DNA of 64,000 nucleotides from Camarhynchus parvulus (lineage: Eukaryota; Chordata; Aves; Passeriformes; Thraupidae): assembly GCF_901933205.1 (NCBI RefSeq), contig NC_044574.1, positions 6,904,733-6,968,732 on the forward strand. Direction: 5' to 3'. This document shows positions 1 to 12,727 of the stretch, piece by piece. The notes under the pieces are model-generated. The model was not told the DNA's origin. It saw only the letters and a program-made list of their open reading frames with translations, and did no database searches. A program made the translations under genes and the position numbers. Each line of letters begins with the position of its first letter. The first letter of the stretch is position 1.

Positions 1-1016
1 AACAGCAATTTAATAACTGCTGTAATAGTCTTTTTTTAGAGTTAAATCCAGACCACCATCCCTATTTGGGAAGCTCTGGGGCACGAGCTGCCTCTCCAGA
101 GCTGGTTCCTTGGGAGCTGGAGCAACCACACTCCAGCTGCCTCAACAGAAATGCAGCTCCAGAAGTTCACAGTAGCTGCACTAATTTTTACCAGCTGAGG
201 ACTTGAGCCTTTATCTCTTGTTTAGACTGCAGAACAGACATCAGGTTTCAGCAGCGTGAGTCTGCTCTAAACAAGGAGTTGATATTTTGGGTTCAGGGCT
301 TGCTCATCTCAGGGAGCCTGATCTTCCCCGTGCTGCAGCAGTGTGGAGCCCTGGTGACAAATGACATCCAATACCTGGAGAAATGCTGCTGTGGCTGTGG
401 GAAATAGAGTAGCTACCACATGGGTGCTACTGAAATGAAACTGGCCCCATGTGCCAGCTTTGCAAAAAAGAACACTTTGTTCCTGCCTGGCCTTGGCAAG
501 CTTTTAACCCTGGCTAATTTAACATTAAAGCTACACTAGCTGCCTCAGATCCATATTGTTAAAGCCAGCTGGATATGCCAAAAACTACAAAGGGGAGCAA
601 GCTTTTTGCCTACACAAATAATACTGACTGTCACTTTGTATCAGGACTTAATCCTGTTAATGAGCTGCATGCGGGGCAATTTCCCTGATTGAATATGTTT
701 TTCAGAGCCCATTTCCACTCACTGTATTGCTTGCTGATAGCCATAAGGTATGGACTGCAATCTGGACTCCGCTCTCATTCAGCAGTTCAATATTCAGAGT
801 GCCTTTTGCTCCCACATCCACTCAATCCTGTTATCTCTCCCACTGCCACAAGGAAATGCTGTTCCCATTCATTGCAGGCTTTCCAAGCTGTATTCAGATT
901 TGCACCAGGCTGCATGTTCATCTTTTGAGATGTGTAAAGGATTTTGGGGAGGATTTTGGAACCTGGTTTCACACTGGTTCTGTTCTGTTGCACTGGATAT
1001 TGGAAATATCACAGGA

Positions 1017-1123
1017 TTTCATTCATTCATTCATTCATTCATTCATTCATTCATTCATTCATTCTTTCATTCTTTCATTCTTTCATTCTTTCATTCTTAT
1101 ATTCTTTCATTCTTTCATTCATC
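1017..1123. repeat. Compound ATTC / ATTCTTTC microsatellite
   Basis: About 46 bases of pure ATTC tetramers (to about 1,062), followed by about 60 bases of an 8-base unit ATTCTTTC with one interruption (TTATATTC). The second half looks like a higher-order unit derived from the first. Long stop-free frames over it are artefacts. Confidence 0.95.
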
Positions 1124-1689
1124 AGCAATGAAAATTAAGTAAATTCCTTGGTTATTCCACTTCAGATCCTAAGAACTCACATTGTCCTGCACAGAAACAG
1201 GCCCATGGATTGGGTAAGTTTAACACCTGATTATATATAACGATTAGTCCAGAAAACTAATTTATATTCATAAAAACCCTATTTTTATTTTTCATTTATG
1301 TTGGTTTAATTTGATCCTACTACAGTTTCATGGATGTAGAAGCAACAAGTTTTTCTTTGCCTCTGAAAACAAATGGCTGGATCCATTTCCCTACTTATGT
1401 TATATGAACATCCTTGGAAGGAAAAGAGAACTCCACCAGATGAGAAGATGCCACCTCAGCTCCCTGGAAACTGGGAGAGCAGCTGTGCCTGTATTGATCC
1501 TGCTTAGGATCCTGCAGTAGGCTGAATAGCTCTTTGCCCAAGTTTTGCTATGTGACATCCTGGCTCCTTTAGCTCCACTTGCTCTCCCACAAAGAAAGGG
1601 ATAGGAGAGGAGGCAGCCAGGATACTTATTTACCTGTCCTCTGAGTAAGAATCTATTATTTCAGGTAAAACATTTTGGGTTGATGACAG

Positions 1690-1796
1690 TTTTTGGGGTT
1701 TTTTTGTGGGTTTTTTTGTTTGTTTTTGGGTTTTTTTGTGTGCGTGGGTTTTTTGTTTTGTTTTTGTTTTGTTTGTTTTTTGTTGTTTTTTTTGGA
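1690..1796. repeat. T/G-rich low-complexity tract
   Basis: Runs of 3-8 T separated by one to four G, almost without A or C on the plus strand. The complement is A/C-rich. It gives meaningless Phe/Val-rich and Lys/Gln-rich frames. Confidence 0.9.
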
Positions 1797-4700
1797 CAAA
1801 GGAAAAATATAAAAACCTACCTATATTTTTCAATGGCTATGAATGTTAAGAAAATCATCAATCTTAGAAGAACTCACTTCTTTTCACTGCAAACCAGTTC
1901 TCCTGCTGAAAACCCTCTGAAGACAAGTGCTGGTTCTAGGCATGGGGCCTGCACACACCTAATGTCCCAGATCACTGCCACAAATCATTTGCTGCATGTT
2001 TTTAAACCAAGTACTAGAGGAAAAGGGCTATTTTGGATTAAAGGGACAAAGCACCACTCTGAGCACAGGACTAATAAAAGGCTGGCCTCCAGCAGGCGAC
2101 CATCTCATGCTTTGTTTGTTTTTACCTGAATTAGATTAGTGCTGCAGTGTGATTTCACCCTTATTAGACACTAGGAAGGCTACACAATGTAGCACTAAGC
2201 TCAAGGAAAAGTTCAGAGAGAGTTCACAGCTAATTAGAGGTCTCAGGCTGCTCACAGTGAAGGAACCTTGATGGTGAAGTAGATTCTTGTGTGTCTGATA
2301 TGACTGAGTTGCACTGGCGTGCATTTTTACATGCCTGAACACTGTTGCATCCAGCTGGTGTTTCTCCCTCACTGGTGAACTAATAAGTGCTGTTCCTCCC
2401 CTCCCAGTTTGCACATAATGTTTACTGCAAAATCATAGAGAACTCTGTTAAAAATATCAGAGTTTCATGTCACATAAATATTTATGTCAGAGCAGCATAA
2501 CAAGGCATAACTGGGACCCCAAGAACGGGTATATGTAGCTACCACGTATTTACATAGTTTAGCAAATAGTACATATTTAGTAAGGCCTATTTTTGGTATG
2601 ACTTCTCTAAATAAATTGTAAAGTTAAAGTGAGTTGCATTTTTTTTGTTCTCTTAAAAAATAATTATTAGGTTAAATAATCAGAAGTCAAAGATACATTT
2701 GGTATTGCCCAAGAAATACTATCAGGTTTACAGAAAAGAATTCACACATAACCCATGCTAATTGCTGAGAAAACCTCTGTATTTGTTGCCTTCCCAGTTA
2801 TAATGATCTGATTGTGAGAAGTCTGGCTACTTAGGAAATGTGTTGCAAAACACATGCGTGTATCCCTTTTTTTACATCACCAAAACCTGGATGTGGGCAG
2901 GAGCTCTGAGTGTGGCTGGCAGCTTTTCACCCCTGCCTGACTTCCACAGAAATGTTTTCTCACCCTTCAGTATAAAAGAGACTTTTCTCTCCATTTTAAA
3001 ATTGACTGTTGGCAGCAAGTAGTTGTATCCCAGGTTCCCCTGCCCAAAAGTCTTCCCAAAGAATAAAATTCCCACTTGGGAATTTAAAAAAAATAGAATT
3101 CCCATCTTGTCTCAGATGGTTGGGCTCACAAGTTGCTTCTGCCCTGCTTGGCTGTGGTTTTGGGCTGTGAGTGGGAGACTGCTGGCTCACAAGATGTTTT
3201 CTGTCTTTGCTGGAGTGAATTCACTGATGGATGCTCTGTGATAACAAAATCTGCCCTGTGCCCACTGACCTGGCTTTACGTGTGCTGTGTTGATGTGTTC
3301 CTTCAGGATCTGCTTATCTCTGCTTAAAATACGTAAGGTATTTGTATTCTCTGGAGAGTCACAGTTTTCACTGTCTTAGGGTATAAAGAATGTGGATTAA
3401 ACGCTTCATAATTTTGGGTAAAATATATCTAGTACAGTAATATTTCATTAAATGTGACTATGCAGTATGTCCCATCACATATGATGCATTCAAAAAGTTC
3501 AATACTGTTGAACAGCAATTAAGTAAAATAATATATATATTAGCATATCCCAAGAAAGCTCTAAAGCACTCCATGCAAACATCTGTGCTTTTTTTTTCTT
3601 ACTCATAAGCTAATTAATTTTTTGGACACAGGCTGCATTTATGAATTTTGGAAACTAAGTAAAGCACAGCAGGGATTCCAGTTTACTGCCTAACAAAAAC
3701 TGTGACTCTTTTAACAGTTCTGACAGGCACAGCTGAGTCTTACAAAAGCCATTCCCTTCCCTCAAACATTTTTTTGTCTCTTCAAATATTCTGTTGCCAT
3801 ATTAACAATCCACGTTGAAAATGTGCACTTACCCCATCATATTGTCAGGAGCTACTTTTTGATTTATATCTTTCTCAACTGATTCTCAAGGAACACTGCA
3901 GGCATTAACCATTGCGAACAACAGGAAGGTTTTCAATGTGTGCATGCTTTACACACAGTCTGTGCCTGTTGGTGACATTTATTTTACAGCTTCTCTCTTC
4001 AGTGGCAATATTTGCAGCCCCATCATCAACAACTGAGGTAAAAGTTTTAAGGGAACAGTAGTTTGAAACAAAGATTGCCTCCAAGAAAAAGGGCTTGAAT
4101 GAGGCAATAAAATGTTTGCACACATGAAAAATGCCTATGAAGTCACTCCTTGGTCTGAGCTACAGAGCCAGGATGCAGGGAACAGATTTCACTGCTGAAG
4201 TGCTACAATGATTAATCACAGCCTGTAGGAAAGCCATTCTGAGTGTTCTGCAAGGGAACTGCAGGGCCACCACCATGCAAGGGCTCCAAAGAGGCTTCCC
4301 CATGCCAGCACAGAGGCGACTTTCTGTCCCCTCCACACTCTCCTACAAAGGCTGCCAGAAGCTGCCAATTTCAGCCCAGCAGAAACTCTGTACTCATTCT
4401 GAACCTCAAGAGGCTGCTGTCTCATCCAGTGTGCAAAAAGACTTCAGCAGACTGATGCCTTAGCATTAATTATTATTAGCTGTCTCTGATTTATGGTGTG
4501 AAGGGGAGGGACTGTGGTTTGCCAGTTTCCAGTTGAGTTAAACTGGAAATATACATCAGCTTTCCTCTAAATCCACAACCATGGTATCAATTTTGACAAG
4601 AAGACGTGAAGATACAGCTCCCCGTGCATCCATGGCAGAGTAGCAGTCATCCAGCCTGTGCAAACACATCCCCTCCTGTCTCACACAATCCTGCAAAATG

Positions 4701-7700
4701 AGCATAGATGGGCTCTTTAACAGAAAAAAATTACTTTGAGGGCTCATGTAGTTCTTTTAGGAGGTTGATTTTGTACTACCCAGCATATTGGGTGGGTATG
4801 GTATAGGTTGGGAAAACACCAATTAGGTTAAAGGGAAAATCCTTATTATATGTAAAAGCTTCTTTATATTTCAGTAACACATTTTCCACAAGAACCATTG
4901 AAAACCCTGACAAAGTGATATATGAGCAAATAAAACTTGAGTTTACGGCATACAGACTCACAGTTTCTGATTTTTTTTCCCTCAAAACTCAGTGCCAACT
5001 GTTTTCTTTGCCATTTTTCTCCAAACCCACTGTGCCAACCAAATGTCATTGATATGTGACTTTCCACACAGATAGATGGCATTGCAATTTTTCAAAGTAC
5101 TAGACTGAGGCTATTAAGCATATTGCTTTAAACTTGCACCAAAAGCAGAGGATATGAAGGGAGCAGACAGTTGGCAGAACTAGCCTTTCTACCACATATG
5201 TCAGCAAGAACTATAGCTTGGGAAAATGATGATTTCTGGAATATAGCACTAATGTATTTACCATATGCTGGGCTAGAAGCTTTTTGCATTCATGTTAGTA
5301 ATGCAACTTGGTAATTTCACATAGGCAAACTAGAGGTCTATTTTTATTTTTTATCCAAAGATTTAATGTATGGGGCTGTAACATGGCTAGGCTGTGTTAT
5401 TTTTACCCACACACTCACAGACTCTACTGGTAAGCCGTGAAATGCTGTCAGAAGGATGAGTAACTTCAATACACTTGTGGAAAATGCAAGTCCTCTACAT
5501 TATAAAGATTATTTGCTGTTTCTTATTCATTTATCTATTTATTTATTAGTTAGAAAAACCGCATCATTTCTAAATGACCTGCCATTACTAGGAACTGCAG
5601 AGATTCTAATAGAAGGATAAATAAACACAGAAAAAACTGGAAATGCCCATTTCAGAGCTTACAATGAAAGAAATGAGTAAGGCAGAGCAGGTCTGCATAT
5701 CTATGCCAAGAATGATAGCAGAACACAGAATAGTAGAAGTCTTGACCAGGGGCATTTAAACAACTCTCATTTAGTTATTCCAGTCTCTCTCTGCTTTAAA
5801 CACCTTCTACTGCTAACATTGCATGGGCAACAGCAAAAAGGAGAACACACAAGAACATCTGAGTACACACAAGGAGCAAGACTAGAAGGATGTAGTTTAC
5901 ATTGAAAACATTCCTTGATACTCCTGGCTGCTTTTGTTCTTCCTTCCTTTATCCTGTCCTCCATCTCTTAGCCAGGTTTTTCTTCCTCTCCCCTGCACCA
6001 TCCTGATTTATAATGTTCCCATGTTACAGGTGACAGTATAACAGGAGGTGACTTCCTGAGAGCTGACTCCTCCCAGGCTGGGTTCTGTGTGCAGACTTAG
6101 GTCAAGAACATAGTTGAAACTGGTCTGGGTAATCCCAAATGGCCCATCTGTTCCTCACTCCCATCACACCAAGCCTTGCCTGTCATCACCCACAATGACT
6201 CTTGGAGCTCTGTCCTGCCTGTTTCAAAGTGGTTGAGCTCAGAGGAGCTGGAGATGGCTGAAATATTGTTTTTTTTACCGTATTTTGCACAGCCAAATGC
6301 ATAAAGACACAGATGTACTTAGACCATCTCCAAAGTCAGCTTCTGTTTGGCTCAACACTGAGCTAGGCAAGGATGTGAAACATGGCTAAAATGTGTGCTC
6401 GGTTAAGGCAGGGGCCAGAAAAAGCTTTTAGGAATGTCTAGTGGGACTGATTTCCTCCTCTCTTTTGTGTTTTTTCCTTCAGATGCCTTAACATGGGGAT
6501 AGACAGCCCTTGATCTTGTTGTGGAGACTGCCCTGATCGGAAATGTGTTGTGTGCCTTTATCTGGGAGGCCCTGGGCTGGTTAGGACAAAACATTGCCAG
6601 TGTGGGGCGATTCTCCAGAGTGCAAGGAGGAACCTGGAACCTCTCAGCATTGCTCAATTTCTGCAGAGCTTTTTTACATGTGGGCCTTGACAGCACCAGT
6701 GCCTGGTTTTAGAGTTTTGCAAGGTGGACTATGATGTAGAACAGTCAATCTTTTCTAGATTTGGGGGCTTCTGAATAGTTCTATGGCAGCAAGGTCAGAG
6801 GGCTGCGGTTTGCTGGGGGCTGGGGCTGTGAGGGATCTTCCCTGTGTCCCATGTGTCAAAAAGGAAAGCAACCCTCTCCACTCGCAGAACAGTTTTTCCT
6901 GTTTTGCTGGTGGCAAGCTGTGAGTGACATGCTAGCAGAGCTTGTTCACTGACTCCTAACACTGAAAAGCTTTCCACATTTCACACTCAGAGTCATGTCC
7001 TTCCCCACCTTGTCACCACACAAATTTTCCATTTTGTTCCAAAAAAAGTTATTTCCCCATCCCTCCAGATACCAGACACCCAGCTGGCACCCTAGTCTCT
7101 GGTACTACTTTAGTGTTCAAGTTCAGGACAAATATTCAATACCATTTCAAGGGACAGATAATCAGAGCTTTAGACATAATCAAGGGAAGAGAGTTGGCCA
7201 AAGCTCATGTGACACATGAAACAAAGGATCCTCAGGGCAGAAATTTTCCATCGAGACACTCAGCAAGTCAATCCTGTTGTTACAAAAGGCAGGTTTCCCT
7301 GCAAAATGCTGTAGCAGTCAGTGGTTCCTGTGATGCAGATGATTTACTCACAGGAGTGCTAAGTCTTTCTGGAGTTGGTGGGATACCCAGCAATCCTAAA
7401 GACACAATGTGGAAGAATCCCAAACACTACAGTGGACATGAGCAGTGTCCTCCTATTTGCACAGCAGTTTTTATCTGCACAAAAGAGATTTGCAGAAAGA
7501 CCTGGGCACAACGGACCATGAGAAAGAGCACGTGCTCCAAAGGCACACAAAGCTGATCTACAGACTGAAGCATGTTGGCATTTTTGACACAGAGACCACA
7601 GAAGGAGAGAATTATCAAATTGCATTTCCTCAGGTCAGGAGCAGGTTAAATTCTAGAGGGAAAATAGGGCTATCATAGATAAACCAACAGTGCTGCATCT

Positions 7701-10700
7701 TGATGAGTTATGGCATTCTTTCCTGACTGCCAGAACAAGAGGGTTCAAAAATAAGTGGCAGCAATTTCACATTTTAATTGGCACAATTGTAGAAAATGCT
7801 CCTTGGCAAGTATCGGGTATTATGTCTAACAGACCAAGCATTTGTCTGCAACAGACTTCCTTTGTGTCACACAGGAATAAATAGACATGATGCTGCCTTA
7901 TATGGCATAAGCATCACCTTGTGAGGGAGATGCGATGACTGTGAAATGAAGCTGAAGTTGGCAACGATAATGCAAACAAGAGGATACCTTCAGCATGAGT
8001 GCTGACCCCATTGCATGAATAGCACAATTCTGTCTTGTAATAAAATCCTCTGCTATTGTTTGTGTGTGCATAAAACACCCTTGTAGCGAAATATATACTC
8101 ATGTTCTCTCTCAGAAAACTGAAAAAGATAAATTAGTGCCCTCTTATGCCTTAAGCCCAGAAAGCTGCAGACAGAAAATGAGAACTGGAGGCCAGTTCAG
8201 TCTGTTTCTCAAAGTTACACAGCACAGCTGTTATCAGCTGCTGCTTCTTAATCCTGAAGTCTTGAATATCCACTGTGCATTGCCAAGTTCCTCAGTTCAG
8301 AAATTTTCAAAATTAATAAATAATTTATTCCTTTCCACCACTACTGCTTACCCTCCCCAGCATGACTGACCCTGCTTCCATTTTCACCCTTCACATCTCT
8401 GAAGACTCCTGTATCTGAGTTAGTTTTAACTTCCAGTGACCTTATGTAGTCCCTCACATTTGCTGTTCTCCTCCGGGTGCTTTTCTGATGTTTCACATTC
8501 GGACTCTACATCACATCCTTGCTTTTCCGGTCACCATCTGTAGCTTTTCCATGTAAGCTCCATACAGAAAAGGCCACAGGCTGGATTTCAGTCCCCTTAG
8601 CCCAAGAGCAGTGAGGAGTGAATTTCTTTAGAGGTAGCTCAGCACCCTCTGCTGTATCCTCAGCGAACTGCAGATTTCCTTGCACATCAAGGACCGATTC
8701 CTGTGAAGACACGCCTAAGAGAGTGATATAGGAACTTCTGTGCCTGTTGGAAGATAGAACAAACCTTGCCTTTTTTCTCTTCTCCTCTTCTTAAAGAGTG
8801 AAATACTGAATATAGTATTTTCAACTTTATTGAACAAATGATAGATGCATTGAACTTGGCAAATGACATTCCACAAACTTACCTTTTAAATTATTTTTTC
8901 CTATTACTTTATTTTATATGAGCCACTTAGATATAAGTTTTGAAAAACATCATATTATATTCAGTTCATTAATGTTTTTCATTTTTTTCTGGACTGGAAG
9001 GCAAGAGGATGTTATTCAAGTGTTTCTCCTCAGCATGGATAGCTCCAGTGCCTTTGCTTTCTTTCTCAAATTACGTTGCTTCTCTTCAAAGTGCATTTCA
9101 AAGCTGTAATATTTCTGAAAACGAGGTTGCTAGATTTTTTTTCTCTTCAGGATTAGACTGTGGGCTCAAATAGATTAGGCAATATATGTTAAGTAGAAGA
9201 TACTACCAGACACTACCAAGTAGTTCAAAGCAGCAGTAAAATAAGTATCTATTTCCATACATTTCTTTTCTTTATTGATGTGACATTCCAAGCTCTCAGC
9301 CTACAGCTACAAAACACAGTCTGCCTGTGTCCAGCTTTCACCACAGAAAAGGTAAACTGATGATTACCTGAACCATGAAGATTGTTACTGAATTTGAGTG
9401 GAAACCACTATGGTGAGCAAGAAACAAGAATCATTCTGTCCTCTATGAATATTGACATCTCTGAATGACAGGGTTATTGTTTTTATTTTAATTCTTTCTT
9501 ATTGTGACTGTTGTAGATCTAGCATGTATGACTCTTTCCTACACAAATTCTTTCAGTCAGGGCCCATTTATATACACAAAATTTCAGCTTCATGAAGCTC
9601 AATTCTGCAACTGATGACGGTTTGTGGAGCAGGATGGAAGAGAAACAAAACCAATAAGAGCAAAGTATTCCACCTGACTGCAGAATGCAACTTCCAGCAA
9701 TTATAAAACATAGTATGACTTCACAGACTTGGATGACAACTCTGCAGTGTGATGAAACAGAGATTAGAGAGAATACCTTATTGGGATGCAAACAAACAGA
9801 AAACCACTGAGGCACAAGTAATGTCGAATCTTGCAATAATTTTTTACCAGCCTCACTCTTCTAGCTATTGAAGCTCATCTGGAACTAAAGGAGAGTTGAA
9901 TTTCTTTAAGAGCTGCACTACACACCTTTATTTGAACATGTCTGTGCCACTGTAAAATGAAATCTTTTGGCTGGAAGTTTGTTTGGAAGGAAGTTGACTT
10001 TGAGATCTCTGCTAAACTCTGAAGTATAAGAGTACTGAGGAGAAAATCTACCAACTTTCCCATGGTAAAAAAACAGTAAAGGCAGCTATACATTGAAATA
10101 AGGCAAATGTGAAGTTGAAAATTCCCATGCTAGAGCAGGGCAAGGACTCTTCTCTCTGAGCAGTGGAAGAAACCTGTGATGTGATTGTAACTCCCTTTCT
10201 CTGACCATGCACTTCTTGGGGTGGAGGTAGAGTTGGGAAGGAGGGTAAGTTTTCTTGATTTATTTTACTTCTCACTATCCTGCTGTGATTCTCTTAGTAA
10301 TAAATTCCATTAATATCCTCAAATTGAGTGTGGTTTGCCCATGATGGTATTTGGTGAATGACCTCTTCCAGTTCTCATCTCAACTCTTGAACCTTTCATT
10401 AAGTTTTCTCTCTCCCATCCACTTGTGATATGAAAAGAAAAACATTTCAACTCAAAAGAAATTTATCATATATTCAGGGAACTTTATCTCAAAAAAACAC
10501 ACCAGCTTCTAGTTTTATTATACTTAAAATAGTCCAGGTAAAGTTAAGGGTCAAAACAAAACAAAGGCATATCAATTTCAGAGTTGCTCTCAGAAAAGAA
10601 AATTCTGGCACCCTTCATTCAGAGTCTCCAGTTGCTATTCCTGTGCAAAAGTAAAAGTAGTCTTCACTGTATTTTGTCTCTTCATTCCAGTTCCCCCATT

Positions 10701-11965
10701 TCATTCCTTTTTGGGAAGAAATCACTGCTACCTAAATCAAATGGTGAATTTCACAAGCATGGAACAGATACTGTGTTCTGAGCTCAGGAGAGCCTGCTAG
10801 AACGTAATATCCCTCAAAACTCACCCCTTTTCAAGAGTGCAAACAAAAGGAGATGCATTGAGTAAGAACCAAACTTTGGAATTCTGTAATCAAAAATTCA
10901 TAAAAAAATTTCTTTTTTTTAGGATTGAAGTCTATCTATAATAGACAGGCACAATTATTTATCCTGCAGCTCAAAGCACTCACAGCAAAAAATGCTCATT
11001 CAACATACAATCACGTTTTGCCTTAACACTTAGGTAATGAAGGACTTTTATTTATGCAATATATTTGAAGCCAGAATTTCAAAAAACAAGAAAATTTTGT
11101 ACTCCCATCCAAAATTTCAGTAGATGTTAATCAGAAAGATCAGTGATGTTTTAAATACAGTATTCATGCTGAACAATTTGCTGGTTTATGCCAATTTGAC
11201 ATATTATGGAAGTTACAAATACTTTGATATCCAGAGACTATGCAGTGCTTCTCCAGGTGCTTCTTAACCAAAACAATTCACAGATGTTTGCTCATCTCTC
11301 TATTGAATGTCTTCCTAAATTAGCTGATCCTAGAATAAAAAATACAGGTACAAATGAAAAAAAAAAACCTTGGTAAAACTAAAGTAAAGTTTGTTCTTGT
11401 AAATTATATGGGGAATGTATATAAGGAAAAGCAAAACTATCCAAAATTTAAAAAAACCTACACAACTGATGAAAACTTTTCTATTGCCATTCTCATGAAT
11501 GTAAATGTGCTCCTCTGTATTACCATAAAAGCATTTTTGCCAAATTCCAATTTTAGCTACCCAAGTGAATCTCCAAAGCACTATTCTGTATATGAACTGA
11601 ATTGCAATCATATAGCCAAATGACATCTATTACTAACGTTCAATACATCTACTTTTTTAATAACATTAATTTCTCCTACACTATTTAGAGATCCTATCAG
11701 GTTCATGCATTATTTCACATACTGTACTACTCTCCAGAAGTCTCACAATTAAAACAATTGTGATGTAAGCTTTTACAAGCTATAAACCTTCATTTCTTAA
11801 AATATTTTTATTTTGGTTTCATGAACTCAAAACTACTTGGGATATGTAGGAAGGTCACATTTATTACTATGGACTAAAGGTGCTTTAGAGATTAATTATC
11901 TTTTTAATATAAGTTAAAAAAATATTTCAATGATGATGCAAACTCAACAATAAGGAGAATTAGGT

Positions 11966-12083
11966 TTGCAAGATGTGATTGGTCAGGGTGCTACCTGATC
12001 TCATCTAGGTTCTCTTTCACAGAAAGGGCTGGACCATTCAAGGTGCCTTCTGACCATGGCTGCTCTATGATTCTGTGATTTTA
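11966..12083 (+). repeat. CR1 LINE 3' end
   Basis: Contains GGGTGCTACCTGATCTCATC, AAGGGCTGGACC, CAAGGTGCCTTCTGACC and the CR1 terminal pattern CTATGATTCTGTGATT. This is the 5'-truncated 3' end typical of bird CR1 copies, in plus orientation just past the end of RNF212. Confidence 0.85.
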
Positions 12084-12454
12084 ATAATTAATCTGCCCCA
12101 GTGCAACTCCTAGCCAGATCCACCCCCACTTGGGCTGATGTTTATGCAGCTGCTTTTGCTAGTTTTATGTTGCACTCAATAATAACACCCTGGACTAGCT
12201 CCCTTTTTACTGTGATCTGTGGACATTTACATGGATGTCTTGATGGGCAGATCTTTAAGAAATGTGCAGCTGACACAGAAAACTTGGGCATTATCAGATT
12301 TAAATTTCTGTTAAAATCTAATTCTAAAGGGAAGCAAGAACACATTTTCACAGCAGATACCATCCCACACATAAGACCAAGGCAAAATACAATCATAAAC
12401 ACCAACATCTTTCATGTTTTGCTGAAAGCCTACTTCAAATTCTGAAATATCATT

Positions 12455-12474
12455 TTTATTTTGGTTCATTTATT
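12455..12474 (-). promoter_or_regulatory. RNF212: RNF212 poly(A) signals
   Basis: Two minus-strand AATAAA hexamers (12,469-12,474 and 12,455-12,460) lie 25-44 bases after the RNF212 stop codon. This implies a very short 3' UTR if exon 11 is terminal. Confidence 0.5.
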
Positions 12475-12498
12475 TAAGCTGCTATGCTGAAATTTTTT

Positions 12499-12727
12499 TC
12501 AGGCAGTGTTAAATGCTAGTTTATAAATATACTTGCCTTGTTGTCTTTGCAGAAGTCCAGAGATGGTGATTGGCTGCCTGGACAGAGGCAGCTGTGGGGA
12601 AGGTGATGTAAATGGATACAGCTGAGGGGTTCTGAAATCAGAATTAGCCCATGATCCCCTTTGACTGCTCTGGGATCCAGATGATGATGGACAAGAACTA
12701 TGTGGTAATCTCAGCACAGGGGTGGAT
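12499..12727 (-). CDS. RNF212: RNF212 exon 11 (Ser-rich tail and stop)
   Basis: Acceptor TTCATTAACAG. Encodes the Ser/Pro-rich tail (residues 201-275), including RLPHSSCPSSSGSQSSQRGS and PITISGLLQRQQ, and reads to a stop at 12,499-12,501. Poly(A) signals follow within 45 bases. After QRQQ there is a GC-type donor (AAG|GCAAGT at 12,537/12,536), so the tail might instead be spliced onward. The Ser-rich tail is typical of the Zip3/RNF212 family. Confidence 0.8.

Larger units (their letters stand above)
1..12454. other. Gene-poor DNA downstream of RNF212
   Basis: I find no exon with both plausible splice sites and a recognisable protein here. It holds the ATTC microsatellite near 1.0 kb, a T/G-rich tract near 1.7 kb, short AT-rich simple repeats (for example 5,525-5,550) and a CR1 tail at its right end. 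In human the next gene in this direction is FGFRL1; no part of it is recognisable. Confidence 0.6.

Noticed and set aside
727..1142. Overlapping frames of 130-134 codons rich in FIHS repeats
   Set aside because: Translation of the ATTC microsatellite in several frames; no gene.
1680..2129. 149-codon plus-strand frame
   Set aside because: Its first third is the T/G low-complexity tract and the rest matches no family; no splice or start support.
7113..7556. 147-codon plus-strand frame
   Set aside because: No recognisable domain, and no promoter or splice context; long by chance in a less AT-rich stretch.
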